From Desulfobacca acetoxidans (lineage in GTDB: Bacteria > Desulfobacterota > Desulfobaccia > Desulfobaccales > 0-14-0-80-60-11): DNA of 17,284 bases. Both the position numbers and the translations under genes were made by a program. Of this stretch, positions 8,537 through 16,513 are shown in pieces (positions within the stretch are counted from its first letter, which is position 1; each line of letters begins with the position of its first letter). The notes beneath the pieces were generated by a model. It saw only the letters and a list, made by a program, of their open reading frames with translations, did not search any database and was not told the DNA's origin. The stretch spans positions 1 through 17,284 of the forward strand of contig DZCR01000060.1 in NCBI GenBank assembly GCA_022736495.1, written 5' to 3'.

Positions 8537-9586
8537 CTATAAAATCAACATACAATCCCCATAACTATAGAACCGATAACCTGCTTTCATGGCCTCGGCA
8601 TACGCCTGCAAAATCAGGTCACGCCCTGCAAAGGCGCTCACCAGGAGCAGCAGGGTGGACTTAGGCAAATGAAAGTTGGTCAGCATCCGGTCAACGGCAT
8701 TGAAACGATACCCCGGATAGATATAAAGGTCGCACCACCCTTGCTGCGCCTGAAAGCCCGCAGGCGAGGCGCAATACTCCAGTACCCTGACACTGGTGGT
8801 ACCCACCGCCACCAGGCGTTTCCCCTGGGAGCGAGCCGTGTTGAGGCGCGCGGCCGTAGCTTCGGACAGCTCAAAGTATTCCGGCAGCATCCGGTGTCGG
8901 GTATAGTCCGCCACGCGCACCGGCATAAACGTCCCCGGCCCCACGTGCAGGGTGAGAGGCACGATCTCGATGCCCCGCTGGCCCAGTTCCTGCAAAACCG
9001 AATCGGTGAAGTGCAGCCCCGCGGTGGGGCAGGCCACGGCCCCGGCCTGGGCTGCAAAGACTGTCTGATAGGTGTCACGGTCAGCCGCCACCGCGGCGCG
9101 CTGGATATAAGGCGGCAAGGGAACCGCGCCCGCCGCCAGCACTGCGGCCACCGCGTCACCGCCGGGGCAGGTGAAACGAACCTCGGCCACCCCCGGCTGT
9201 GGCAAAGTCAAGACCGTTGCCGTAAGGCGCTCACTAAAATTCAGGGTCTGGCCGATCTTAAGATGCCCTCGGTGCGTGGCTCGGGCTCGGGCCGCGCCAG
9301 CAACAGCGCCGTTGTCTTCGACCTCCGGCAGGTAGTGGAGCAGCAACTCCACTTTGCCGCCGCTGTCTTTATGGCCCGTCAGCCGCGCCGGAAAGACTTG
9401 GGTGTCATTGACCACCAGGATGTCGCCGTCGTCCAGCCATCGCGGCAGATCCCGAAAGTGCCCATGAACGATCTTGTCCCCGTCCCGCCTCAGCACCAGC
9501 AGGCGCGAGGCATCCCGCTTCTCCAAAGGGTATTGAGCCACCAACTTCGGCGGCAGAACGTAATCATAATCTTCAATCAGGGGCAT
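8537..9586 (-). CDS. queA: S-adenosylmethionine:tRNA ribosyltransferase-isomerase
   Basis: 349 residues, usual length. QueA transfers and rearranges the ribosyl group of S-adenosylmethionine onto preQ1 at tRNA position 34 to make epoxyqueuosine. Family signatures run the full length: the start DYDYVLPPKLVAQYPL with SRLLVL near residue 28, VVNDTQVFPARL near 60-70, CPTAGLHFT near 187-195, LHVGPGTFMPVR near 218-229, GTTSVRVLEY near 263-272, and the end FHLPKSTLLLLVSAFAG followed by YRFYSYGDCMLIL. The ATG at 9586 has no clear Shine-Dalgarno sequence. It leads the queA-tgt-yajC string and is divergent from lolA with a 154-base gap; I could not fix its promoter. Confidence 0.97.
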   Translation of the reverse strand: MPLIEDYDYVLPPKLVAQYPLEKRDASRLLVLRRDGDKIVHGHFRDLPRWLDDGDILVVNDTQVFPARLTGHKDSGGKVELLLHYLPEVEDNGAVAGAARARATHRGHLKIGQTLNFSERLTATVLTLPQPGVAEVRFTCPGGDAVAAVLAAGAVPLPPYIQRAAVAADRDTYQTVFAAQAGAVACPTAGLHFTDSVLQELGQRGIEIVPLTLHVGPGTFMPVRVADYTRHRMLPEYFELSEATAARLNTARSQGKRLVAVGTTSVRVLEYCASPAGFQAQQGWCDLYIYPGYRFNAVDRMLTNFHLPKSTLLLLVSAFAGRDLILQAYAEAMKAGYRFYSYGDCMLIL

Positions 9587-9644
9587 AGCGACGTCAACCC
9601 GGCCTCAATCCCAAAACCTAACTTAATCATCTGCGGCACGCTGG

Positions 9645-9673
9645 GGGACAAGCCACCGGGAATGTGGTATAAT
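9645..9673 (+). promoter_or_regulatory. Extended -10 promoter of lolA
   Basis: A perfect TATAAT (9668-9673) preceded by TGG (9665-9667), the extended -10 form. The -35 position 17 bases upstream is GGGACA (9645-9650), which keeps the ACA end of the consensus. The transcript would start near 9680, about 60 bases before the lolA start. Confidence 0.7.
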
Positions 9674-9740
9674 TGACTCAGACCAACGCATCTGATAAGT
9701 TTAACCCAGACTTTTTTTCCTGCAAGGACCGACACCTATC

Positions 9741-10412
9741 GTGACCCGCAAAAACTTGTTGACCATTGTGGCGCTGCTTGCCTGCCTCTGTCCCTTTGCC
9801 GCCGCCGCCGAAGTCACCCCGGAGGCGGTGATAACTCGGGTTCAGGCCCTCTATGACAAAGCCGGCGGTTTCCAGGCCCGTTTCCGCCAGGAATCGCGTA
9901 TCAAGGCAGCCGGAGCCTCAGACTCCGCTGCCGGCTGGATGTATTTTATGAGACCCTGCCGCATGCGCTGGCAGTATGAGACCCCGCCGGAACAGAAAAA
10001 GGAAGTAGTCTCCGACGGCCGTCTGGTGTGGATGTACATGCCCGCTGACGGTGTGGTCATGGTCTATAAACTGGACAAGGTGCTGCGCTCGGACCTGGTG
10101 ATGCGGTTTTTTTCCGGAATCGGTCTGGTCCAGAAGGATTTTAATATTTCCTGGCAGCGCCCGCCCCGGGAGGGGGCCAGCTATGTTATCGACCTGTTCC
10201 CTAAAAAAGACCAGCCCGAACTCAAACGCCTCACCCTGACCATCAACCCTGACACCTATCTGGTGGAAAAGCTCGATTTCACCAATGCGTTAGGCGAAGA
10301 GAGCCGTTTTACCTTTACCCAGGTGAAACTGGGAGCCCCTCTCGGTCCCTCGTTCTTTACCTTTACGCCGCCTCCAGGGGTTCAGGTGATCCGGGATACC
10401 CCGGGTGCTTGA
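9741..10412 (+). CDS. lolA: Outer-membrane lipoprotein carrier LolA
   Basis: 223 residues. LolA carries lipoproteins across the periplasm from the LolCDE transporter to the outer membrane. A signal peptide is visible (MTRKN, hydrophobic LLTIVALLACLCPF, then AAAA before E24). The mature part has the family pattern: VQALYDKAGGFQARFRQES (about 34-52), GWMYFMRPCRMRWQYETP (about 65-82), the DGRLVWMYMP strand, and LTLTINPDTYLVEKL in the C-terminal third. The start is GTG at 9741, supported by the signal peptide; AAGGA lies 12 bases upstream, which is far. No LolB is seen nearby. nadA follows after 53 bases on the same strand with no terminator between, so co-transcription is likely. Confidence 0.9.
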   Translation: MTRKNLLTIVALLACLCPFAAAAEVTPEAVITRVQALYDKAGGFQARFRQESRIKAAGASDSAAGWMYFMRPCRMRWQYETPPEQKKEVVSDGRLVWMYMPADGVVMVYKLDKVLRSDLVMRFFSGIGLVQKDFNISWQRPPREGASYVIDLFPKKDQPELKRLTLTINPDTYLVEKLDFTNALGEESRFTFTQVKLGAPLGPSFFTFTPPPGVQVIRDTPGA

Positions 10413-10465
10413 CTGCGGTCCGGGTGATGCAAACTGTCTGAAGTCTAGACTTCAAAAACTAAACC

Positions 10466-11380
10466 ATGGAATATAATGAGCCGCAGCAAGAGGTGCGGCG
10501 CTGGTTGGAACGGCGCCGGGGGATTCTTCTGGCCCACAACTATCAGCCGGGAGAAATTCAGGATGTCGCCGATTTTTTGGGGGACTCCCTGGCCTTATCC
10601 CTGACCGCGGCCAAGACCCAGGCCGAGGTCATCGTGTTTTGCGGGGTCCATTTTATGGCGGAAACCGCCGCCATCCTCTGCCCGGACAAGACCGTATTGC
10701 TCCCCCGGGAAGACGTGGGCTGTTATATGGCCGACACCATCACCCCGGAGCAGCTCCGCGCCCGGAAAGCCGAACTCCCCGGAGTGCCGGTGGTCACCTA
10801 CGTCAATACCACCGCCGCAGTTAAGGCCGAGAGCGATATCTGCTGTACTTCCGCCAATGCCGTCCAGGTTGTCAATTCTTTGACGCCCCCACGGGTTTTG
10901 ATGGTCCCGGACCGCAACCTCGCCCTCTACACTGCCCGGCATACCAAAAAAGAAGTGCTCTATTGGGAAGGCTGCTGCAACGTGCACGAAGGCCTGGGCG
11001 CCGCTGAGGTCGCGGCCTGCCAGGCCGCCCACCCCGATGCCGTGTTCATTGCCCATCCCGAGTGCCGCCCTGAAGTCTTGGATTTGGCCCAGGTAATCCG
11101 CAGCACCACCGGCATGCTCCAGTACGTGCGCCAGTCTGTGGCCCGGGAGTTCATCATCGGCACGGAAATGGGCATTCTCCATACCTTGAGCAAAGAAAAT
11201 CCCGACAAACTCTTTTATTCACCTGCTTCCCACCTGGTATGCCCGGATATGAAGCGCATCACTCTTCAAGACGTCATAGCTGCGCTCAAAGATAACCGCT
11301 ACCAGATTACGGTGCCGGAAGAGACCCGGCGGCGGGCTTTACAAGCGGTGGAACGCATGCTGGCCGTCCCCCGGGATTAA
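10466..11380 (+). CDS. nadA: Quinolinate synthase A
   Basis: 304 residues, the short archaeal/Thermotoga-like form. NadA is a [4Fe-4S] enzyme that condenses iminoaspartate with dihydroxyacetone phosphate to make quinolinate for NAD synthesis. Motifs: LLAHNYQPGEIQDVADFLGDS (21-41), FCGVHFMAETAAIL (58-71), YVNTTAAVKAESD (112-124), TSANAV (128-133), VPDRNLA (147-153), GCCNVHE (169-175), HPEC (197-200), GTEMGI (232-237) and HLVCPDMK (256-263). From the family alignment pattern the cluster ligands are likely C86, C171 and C259. There is no good Shine-Dalgarno sequence before the ATG. nadB and nadC are not in the window. Confidence 0.96.
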   Translation: MEYNEPQQEVRRWLERRRGILLAHNYQPGEIQDVADFLGDSLALSLTAAKTQAEVIVFCGVHFMAETAAILCPDKTVLLPREDVGCYMADTITPEQLRARKAELPGVPVVTYVNTTAAVKAESDICCTSANAVQVVNSLTPPRVLMVPDRNLALYTARHTKKEVLYWEGCCNVHEGLGAAEVAACQAAHPDAVFIAHPECRPEVLDLAQVIRSTTGMLQYVRQSVAREFIIGTEMGILHTLSKENPDKLFYSPASHLVCPDMKRITLQDVIAALKDNRYQITVPEETRRRALQAVERMLAVPRD

Positions 11381-11435
11381 GACGTCTCTTGAGAAAGGCG
11401 AATCCGGAAATTTAGCCCCCAATTCTTTTCAGGCC

Positions 11436-11453
11436 TTGGCCCGCTTCTTGCTT
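11436..11453 (+). promoter_or_regulatory. Sigma-54-type promoter upstream of the lone HisKA-like gene
   Basis: TTGGCCCGCTTCTTGCT has the invariant GG (11438-11439) and GC (11450-11451) exactly 10 bases apart, and agrees with the wider consensus TGGCAC(N5)TTGC at all but one core position. It lies between genes, points toward the next gene, and would start transcription near 11462, just before that gene. Sigma-54 promoters need an enhancer-binding activator; no activator site could be recognised. Seen: the motif. Inferred: use. Confidence 0.7.
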
Positions 11454-11494
11454 ATCCATCAGTAAAGTGTCAAGTGAAGCGCAGAGAAGCCGCC

Positions 11495-11767
11495 ATGCCC
11501 CCAAAAGAATCTGGATCGCCGCCTTACCACGATAACCTCCGATATTTTCTCCATGATTTGGCCCAGCCTTTGGCTACCATAACCGGCTTGGTAGATCTTT
11601 TGCTCCTGGAACTGGATAAACGAGATAAGATATTCCAGGAAGTCCAGTTGATAAGCGCACAACTTGAAAAAGTCATGACCATCATTGAGGAAATTCGCCA
11701 AATCGCCCGAGAGGTCTCAGAACGCGAGAAGGAAACCGTGAACCAGCCCCGGTCTCCGCTATCATAA
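11495..11767 (+). CDS. Small lone histidine-kinase dimerisation/phosphoacceptor-like protein
   Basis: 90 residues from the ATG at 11495 (GAGAAG 5 bases upstream); a GTG at 11474 would give 97 residues. The protein resembles a HisKA (DHp) domain standing alone. FLHDLAQPLATITG (18-31) matches an H-box with phosphoacceptor histidine H20, an acidic neighbour D21, Q24 and the usual proline P25. Helix one continues through LVDLLLLELDKRD and a second amphipathic helix runs from about 45 to 80. No ATP-binding domain (N, G1, G2 boxes), sensor, membrane segment or receiver domain follows before the stop. It could be a phosphotransfer or dimerisation partner of another kinase. It has a sigma-54-type promoter in front and an intrinsic terminator behind, so it is a one-gene unit. 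The Tad genes end convergent with it. The H-box call is from pattern alone. Confidence 0.65.
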   Translation: MPPKESGSPPYHDNLRYFLHDLAQPLATITGLVDLLLLELDKRDKIFQEVQLISAQLEKVMTIIEEIRQIAREVSEREKETVNQPRSPLS

Positions 11768-11776
11768 AGGCCAGGC

Positions 11777-11802
11777 GCGGCCCGGCAAGGCCGCTGGTTT
11801 TT
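11777..11802 (+). terminator. Intrinsic terminator after the small HisKA-like gene
   Basis: GCGGCC and GGCCGC pair (6 bases) around a 6-base loop, with CCA/TGG able to extend the stem past a bulge, followed directly by TGGTTTTT. It lies 10 bases past the stop codon. On the minus strand the same hairpin lacks a good T run, so the end of the Tad transcript is not clearly marked. Confidence 0.75.
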
Positions 11803-11893
11803 GGCCCCGGTTTTTGCAGGCGCTCCCGCCCACCCACCTTTCTACCTGTCTCCAGCTGTGCTGGACAAAAATTAAGTCAGGTGATAGCTTGCC

Positions 11894-12814
11894 TTACCAA
11901 CGGCTGAACATTTCTGAAATCTGAATGCCGGCTGGCCCCAAGATCACAATTAAAATGGCCGGAAAAATGAAGAGCAGGAGAGGGAAGACCAGTTTAACCG
12001 GCGTTTTAGCTGCCAGTTCCTCCAGTTTTTTTTGTCGGGCCGTCCGGATAAAATCCGAATGGGTTCTGAGAGCCTGACCAATACTGGTTCCGAAGCGATC
12101 ACTCTGGATGAGGATATTGCAGAGGGAGATCAAATCATCCACACCGGTTCGTTCTCCCAGATTTTTTAAGGCCTGCTCCCGTTCCAACCCGGCCATGATC
12201 TCAAGGTTCACCATGAGCAGTTCCTTGGCGATGATGGGGCTGCTTTCCATCAGATCATCCGACACCCTTTTGATGACGGCGTTCAACCCTTGACCAGCTT
12301 CGACGCAGACCACCATCAGATCTAATGCATCAGGCAGCGCGGCTTTGATTTTTTGGTGGCGTGTCTTGATCAGGTTACCCAGAATAAGGTCTGGGAGGAT
12401 ATAGCCCAAAAGAATGCTGACACTAGCGAACAGCAAGCCTCGATTATTGGCTAGACCCCACCAGAAAAACAGGACCAGCACAGGCAAGAGCAAGAGCATC
12501 CCTAGTTTGAACCCTAAAAAGAGGGTTGCGGCCCGCTCATTATAAATCCCGGCTTGGAGAAACCGTTTTTGTGTTTCTTTAATCCTGGAACTGTCTTTTC
12601 CCAAGTCTAACTGCTTTTCGAGTTTCTTGATCAGGTCGGCACTCAAAAACGCGGGTTTATCTTCCATTTGGGGCCGCAGTAAATCGGCTTTAGGGCGTGA
12701 ATTAGCCTGGAGGCGCTGGCGCACAAAAGAAAAACGCTGCTGCAGAAAGAAACCCAGGAAGACGATAAAGCCGCCGATAAGAAGTCCAAAGAGAACAGCC
12801 TGAAAGATTAACAT
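11894..12814 (-). CDS. tadC: Tad/Flp pilus inner-membrane platform protein TadC
   Basis: 306 residues. TadC pairs with TadB as the inner-membrane platform of the Flp pilus machine (type II secretion F family). One membrane segment lies at the N terminus (about residues 1-24), two lie around 95-145, a cytoplasmic T2SSF domain holds LPDALDLMVVCVEAGQGL (about 160-177) and LSLC-like helices, and a last segment (VFPLLLFIFPAILIVILG) is near the end. The start is the ATG at 12814, 4 bases after the tadB stop and behind AAGG; the longer in-frame TTG at 12838 would overlap tadB and adds nothing. It is the last Tad gene in the window; tadD or other genes do not follow. Confidence 0.9.
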   Translation of the reverse strand: MLIFQAVLFGLLIGGFIVFLGFFLQQRFSFVRQRLQANSRPKADLLRPQMEDKPAFLSADLIKKLEKQLDLGKDSSRIKETQKRFLQAGIYNERAATLFLGFKLGMLLLLPVLVLFFWWGLANNRGLLFASVSILLGYILPDLILGNLIKTRHQKIKAALPDALDLMVVCVEAGQGLNAVIKRVSDDLMESSPIIAKELLMVNLEIMAGLEREQALKNLGERTGVDDLISLCNILIQSDRFGTSIGQALRTHSDFIRTARQKKLEELAAKTPVKLVFPLLLFIFPAILIVILGPAGIQISEMFSRW

Positions 12815-12818
12815 GACC

Positions 12819-13811
12819 TTACACCTTGATAGTGACAATTTTGCGAATCAGCAATATCCCCAAGAGCTGGAAGAACAAGGCAGCCCCCAATATGAGCCGG
12901 CCCGACGGATGCTGATACAGCACGGACATATATTTCGGGTTAACAAACATCATTCCGACCCCCAGTACCGGTGGGAGCAGGATGAGAATAAGCCCCGACA
13001 GCCGGCCTTCTGCGGTTAAGGCTTTAATTTGGTTACGCAGTTGAAAGCGTTCCCGAATAAGGACGGAAATCTTCTCCAAAATTTCCGTGAGATTGCCCCC
13101 GGTCTCCCGCTGGATCAGGACTGACGTCGTGAAGAAGTCCAAGTCCCGTAGGTCGATGCGTTTCCTAAGACCGAGTAAGGCGCTGCTCAAGTCCCGGCCA
13201 TGGGAGAATTCCGAGTAAACTATGGCAAACTCCGGTCCTAAAGGGTTAGGCATCTCTTTGGCAACCTGCCGCAGCCCCGAGGGAAAGGCGTGCCCGGCTT
13301 TCAAACCCCGGGCCAGCAAGTCCAGAGCGTCAGGCAGTTGTTGTTCGAATTTTTGCAACCGCTTCTTACCCCTGCGGACTAGAAACTTATAAGGGATGAA
13401 CACACCTATCCCTCCGCCAACCCCCCCCCCCCAGACGCCCCCTTTCACCATCCCCGCTGCCAATCCCACCAGACCGATCAAAGCGGTAATCACTAAAAAG
13501 GTCGAAATTTTCCAGGTCAAATCCGCCCGGACCATCAAGGTCTGCAAATGCTTAATGAGCTGGAATTTATCCAAGCTCTCATCCATAAAGGACTTTTTCA
13601 GGCTGGCTTTTTTCAGGAGAGTACCGGCGTTGACCGTCGATTCGAGCCCGTCTAATTCTTTGAGTCGCTCTTTAATACGTCGCGATTGACGTCGTTCCGG
13701 ATTAGTCAGAAACAACAGGAGGGCACGAATGAGGAAGAAAATGCTGAAAAAAATAATGAGGGCGAGAATCAGCAAGGAAAAATCTTTGGATTGGATTAAC
13801 TCATGGAGCAT
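12819..13811 (-). CDS. tadB: Tad/Flp pilus inner-membrane platform protein TadB
   Basis: 330 residues, partner of TadC. An N-terminal membrane segment (about 12-36), a soluble linker, a membrane pair at about 103-150 with the glycine-rich stretch KGGVWGGGVGGGIGVF, a T2SSF domain with LPDALDLLARGLKAGHAFPSG (about 160-180) and IQRETGGNLTEILEKIS, and C-terminal segments at about 270-326. The ATG at 13811 has AAGGAG 6 bases upstream. The reading frame crosses a run of 12 G at codons 127-131; with 12 G the frame is open, while 11 or 13 would close it at codons 135 or 142. This may make TadB, and so the pilus, phase-variable. Confidence 0.92.
   Translation of the reverse strand: MLHELIQSKDFSLLILALIIFFSIFFLIRALLLFLTNPERRQSRRIKERLKELDGLESTVNAGTLLKKASLKKSFMDESLDKFQLIKHLQTLMVRADLTWKISTFLVITALIGLVGLAAGMVKGGVWGGGVGGGIGVFIPYKFLVRRGKKRLQKFEQQLPDALDLLARGLKAGHAFPSGLRQVAKEMPNPLGPEFAIVYSEFSHGRDLSSALLGLRKRIDLRDLDFFTTSVLIQRETGGNLTEILEKISVLIRERFQLRNQIKALTAEGRLSGLILILLPPVLGVGMMFVNPKYMSVLYQHPSGRLILGAALFFQLLGILLIRKIVTIKV
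13421..13432 (-). repeat. Run of 12 G in the tadB coding strand
   Basis: Twelve C in a row on the plus strand, read as W-G-G-G-V in TadB. It is the longest single-base run I found in the window; others in coding sequence reach 7-8. Long G runs in surface-structure genes are a known cause of slipped-strand phase variation. I worked out both shifts by hand: loss of one G gives TAG at codon 135, gain of one gives TAA at codon 142. Confidence 0.9.
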
Positions 13812-13878
13812 GAAAATCTCCTTGACGGAAACCTGCCCAGAGGCGGCAGAATAAGATGGAAGCTGGCGCCAGGTTTAG

Positions 13879-13901
13879 AAAAAGGGCAAGGCGCCTCTCC
13901 C
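13879..13901 (-). terminator. Weak hairpin with T run between cpaF and tadB
   Basis: On the minus strand GGGAGAG and CTTGCCC pair imperfectly (one mismatch, one G-T) around GCGC, followed by TTTTT. It sits 13 bases past the cpaF stop, in a 102-base gap that is wide for this otherwise tight cluster. It could lower read-through into tadB. The stem is poor. Confidence 0.3.
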
Positions 13902-13913
13902 ATCAAGGGCCTG

Positions 13914-15281
13914 CTAATGATCTTTAAATAGACTACTGGGCAAAGTGATACCCATGCCTTCCATGCGTTTCATAAATTTGGGGCGTATGCCGCTGGCGAT
14001 AAAACGGCCTTTCACTTTTCGATCTTCGGTAAGCCCCATCATATTGAAAGAGTAGATCTCCTGCATGGTAATCATTTCCCCTTCCATGCCGACAAGCTCA
14101 TACAAATGCATCATCTTGCGGCTGCCGTCACTCAGACGAGCCAGTTGAATCACGACATTGATGGCGGAGGAAATCTGGTTCCTGGTGGCCTTGTCGGGAA
14201 GATTGAGGCCAGTCATGGAAACCATGGTTTCCAAGCGGGTCAGAGCATCCCGGGGAGAGTTAGCGTGAATGGTGGCCAGGGAACCGTCGTGGCCGGTATT
14301 CATGGCCTGGAGCATATCCAAAGCCTCACCGCCGCGCACCTCACCCAATATGATGCGCTCGGGCCGCATGCGCAGGGCATTCCGCACCAGGTCCCGTTGC
14401 GTAACTTCTCCCTGCCCCTCCAAGTTAGGAGGCCGGGTTTCCAGCCGCACCACGTGATCCTGCTGCAACTGAAGTTCAGCGGAATCTTCAATCGTGATGA
14501 TGCGTTCATCGTTGGGGATGAAACTGGACAACACGTTGAGGAACGTGGTTTTGCCGCTGCCGGTGCCGCCGGAGATCAGAATGTTGAGGCGGGCCCGGAC
14601 CATTGCCTGCAGGGCCTCGGCCATGTCTGCGGTGATGGCGCCGAATCCGATCAAGTCGTCCACGGTTATGGGAATCTGGGCAAATTTCCGGATGGAGAGG
14701 GCCGGTCCATCCAACGCCAGAGGAGGAATAATCGCGTTTACGCGGGAGCCGTCAGGCAGGCGGGCATCCACCATGGGACAGGATTCATCGATGCGGCGTC
14801 CCACTCCAGAAGCAATTTTTTCAATGATTTTGAGTAAATGAGCATTATCGGTAAATCGGATGGCAGAAGGTTCCAGCTTGCCGCGTCGTTCTATGTATAC
14901 CTTATCAAAACGATTCACGAGGATATCGTTAATGCTGGAATCGGCCAGGAGGGGTTCTAAAGGCCCGTAACCCAAGAGCTCATTTCTGATTTCCCGACAG
15001 AGCCTGTCCTTTTCGGGCGAGGGGAGCGGTATCTTGTCTTCCGCCAAAATCATCTCGACCCCTCGGCGCAAATCCTCCTGGAGGGCGCTTTCTGAGGCTT
15101 CCGTCAGGCGGGTAAGGTCCAGCAAGTTGAGGAGCTTCAGGTGCACCTTGCCCTTCAATTCATTGAAGGTGTCATCCTTTCTTTGACGCTCCCTCTCTTG
15201 CTTCAGATCCGGCATGAAGCCCGGGGATAGGGAACCTTGCTCTTCTCCCTGCCGCTGGCGAATTTTGTCCAGGAGGCCCAT
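13914..15281 (-). CDS. cpaF: Tad/Flp pilus assembly ATPase CpaF/TadA
   Basis: 455 residues. Hexameric secretion ATPase of the VirB11/TadA family, which powers Flp pilin assembly from the cytoplasm. Motifs: [13 protein letters not shown] (102-114) in the N-terminal domain, GGTGSGKTT Walker A (238-246), IITIED Asp box (261-266), [12 protein letters not shown]alker B (306-317) and [13 protein letters not shown]is box (329-341). The ATG at 15281 lies two bases after the cpaE stop and behind GGAGG; the longer open frame back to 15314 would overlap cpaE. All catalytic motifs are intact. Confidence 0.96.
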   Translation of the reverse strand: MGLLDKIRQRQGEEQGSLSPGFMPDLKQERERQRKDDTFNELKGKVHLKLLNLLDLTRLTEASESALQEDLRRGVEMILAEDKIPLPSPEKDRLCREIRNELLGYGPLEPLLADSSINDILVNRFDKVYIERRGKLEPSAIRFTDNAHLLKIIEKIASGVGRRIDESCPMVDARLPDGSRVNAIIPPLALDGPALSIRKFAQIPITVDDLIGFGAITADMAEALQAMVRARLNILISGGTGSGKTTFLNVLSSFIPNDERIITIEDSAELQLQQDHVVRLETRPPNLEGQGEVTQRDLVRNALRMRPERIILGEVRGGEALDMLQAMNTGHDGSLATIHANSPRDALTRLETMVSMTGLNLPDKATRNQISSAINVVIQLARLSDGSRKMMHLYELVGMEGEMITMQEIYSFNMMGLTEDRKVKGRFIASGIRPKFMKRMEGMGITLPSSLFKDH

Positions 15282-15283
15282 GA

Positions 15284-16468
15284 TTACTTCTTCCTCCAGA
15301 GACGTTGCAGCCAATTCCGTCCGGACCCATTGGCTTTCTCTGATGTTTCGTCCCTACTGATATTCCCGGCCATGAGTTTTAATTCCTCGAATATAGGATG
15401 GCGGCGATTGCCTTGCACCAACGGTTTGCCTCCATTGATACTAAACCCAACTTCCTTGTAATCACAGGCTATGGTGCCTGCGATCTTCTTTCCCAGAAAG
15501 CCTTCCACGTCAGCCTGGGTCAATTCACTTTGTCGGTCCCAGAAATTTACCCAGACCTCAATATCGAGATCCTTCAACTCTAAGAGGTTGAGGATTTCAA
15601 GCATTTTTTTGGCGTTGGACAGGGCCGGAACGGATTGCGCAGTTACCAGCATCAGAATATCAGAAAGCTCCAATGCTTTTAGGGTAATCTCATCAAATTG
15701 ATGACAACAATCTATCAGGATCGAGCGAAAGCCCAGGTCCTCACCGATAACTTGGATAATCTTCTCCAGGTGGCTGGCGGTGATAATCTCGGCCTCTTCC
15801 AGACGATTCGGAGCCGGCAGAATATAACAATTATTGTCGACCCGGCAGAGGATATTTTGTAAATAAGCCTTATCCAGCCGTTCCAAATTTTCCACCAATT
15901 CGGTCATGGTGTGTCCAGGATGGATATCGAAAAGATAGTTGAGTTGACTGAATCCCAGGTCCAGGTCTACGGCCAGCACCTTGCCCTGGCGTTCCTGGGC
16001 CAGGAGGCTGGCTACGTTGGCAACCAGAAAGGAGGTGCCTACCCCCCCTTTGCATCCCAGAAAAGATACGATTTGGGTGGGCTTGACCTGGGCCCGTCTG
16101 ACCTCGGTCCGAGCCTCGATGCGTCGGACGGCATTGTGGAAATCTTCCTCTTGAATAGGGAACGTGAAGCATTCTTTAGCTCCCAGGCGGAGGGCTTTCC
16201 ACAAATTATTGGTAGATATTTCTTTAAAATAAAGAAAAATCGCCGGACTATGGGGATCGGATGCGGTAGTTTCGATCCAATGGTCCAATTGCGGATTGTT
16301 TTCCCGATACTCCAAAAAGAGCACATCGGTGCCGTTCACGCCCACGGCAGGAAGGTGGGAAAGATCTTCACTCTTCACCAATTGCCCGTTACCGGAACCG
16401 TCGATAACCTGGCGGAGGTATTCTTGGTTTTCCGGGGCGTGATAATAGATGCTGAAACGGATAGACAT
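15284..16468 (-). CDS. cpaE: Tad pilus localisation ATPase CpaE/TadZ
   Basis: 394 residues. CpaE/TadZ proteins place the Tad machine in the cell, often at a pole. The N-terminal 120 residues have a receiver-like fold pattern (alternating strands, for example DVLFLEY at 48-54, AIFLYFKE at 76-83, [13 protein letters not shown] at 93-105). A ParA/MinD-type ATPase domain follows, with the deviant Walker [10 protein letters not shown] (138-146) and [14 protein letters not shown] (167-180). The C terminus is basic (LQRLWRKK). The ATG at 16468 has AGGA 11 bases upstream, a little far. A 45-base gap separates it from cpaB, and cpaF follows two bases after its stop. Receiver phosphorylation was not judged. 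Confidence 0.92.
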   Translation of the reverse strand: MSIRFSIYYHAPENQEYLRQVIDGSGNGQLVKSEDLSHLPAVGVNGTDVLFLEYRENNPQLDHWIETTASDPHSPAIFLYFKEISTNNLWKALRLGAKECFTFPIQEEDFHNAVRRIEARTEVRRAQVKPTQIVSFLGCKGGVGTSFLVANVASLLAQERQGKVLAVDLDLGFSQLNYLFDIHPGHTMTELVENLERLDKAYLQNILCRVDNNCYILPAPNRLEEAEIITASHLEKIIQVIGEDLGFRSILIDCCHQFDEITLKALELSDILMLVTAQSVPALSNAKKMLEILNLLELKDLDIEVWVNFWDRQSELTQADVEGFLGKKIAGTIACDYKEVGFSINGGKPLVQGNRRHPIFEELKLMAGNISRDETSEKANGSGRNWLQRLWRKK

Positions 16469-16513
16469 TGGCGGTTTCGGTCCTAATTATGAGTGGGTCC
16501 TCTGGTTAACTTT

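Noticed and set aside
12815..12838. TTG start for tadC inside tadB
   Set aside because: The ATG at 12814 follows the tadB stop by 4 bases with AAGG upstream and begins directly with the membrane segment.
15282..15314. Longer start for cpaF overlapping cpaE
   Set aside because: The ATG at 15281, just after the cpaE stop and behind GGAGG, is the natural start; the extra 11 residues are only the cpaE end read in another frame.
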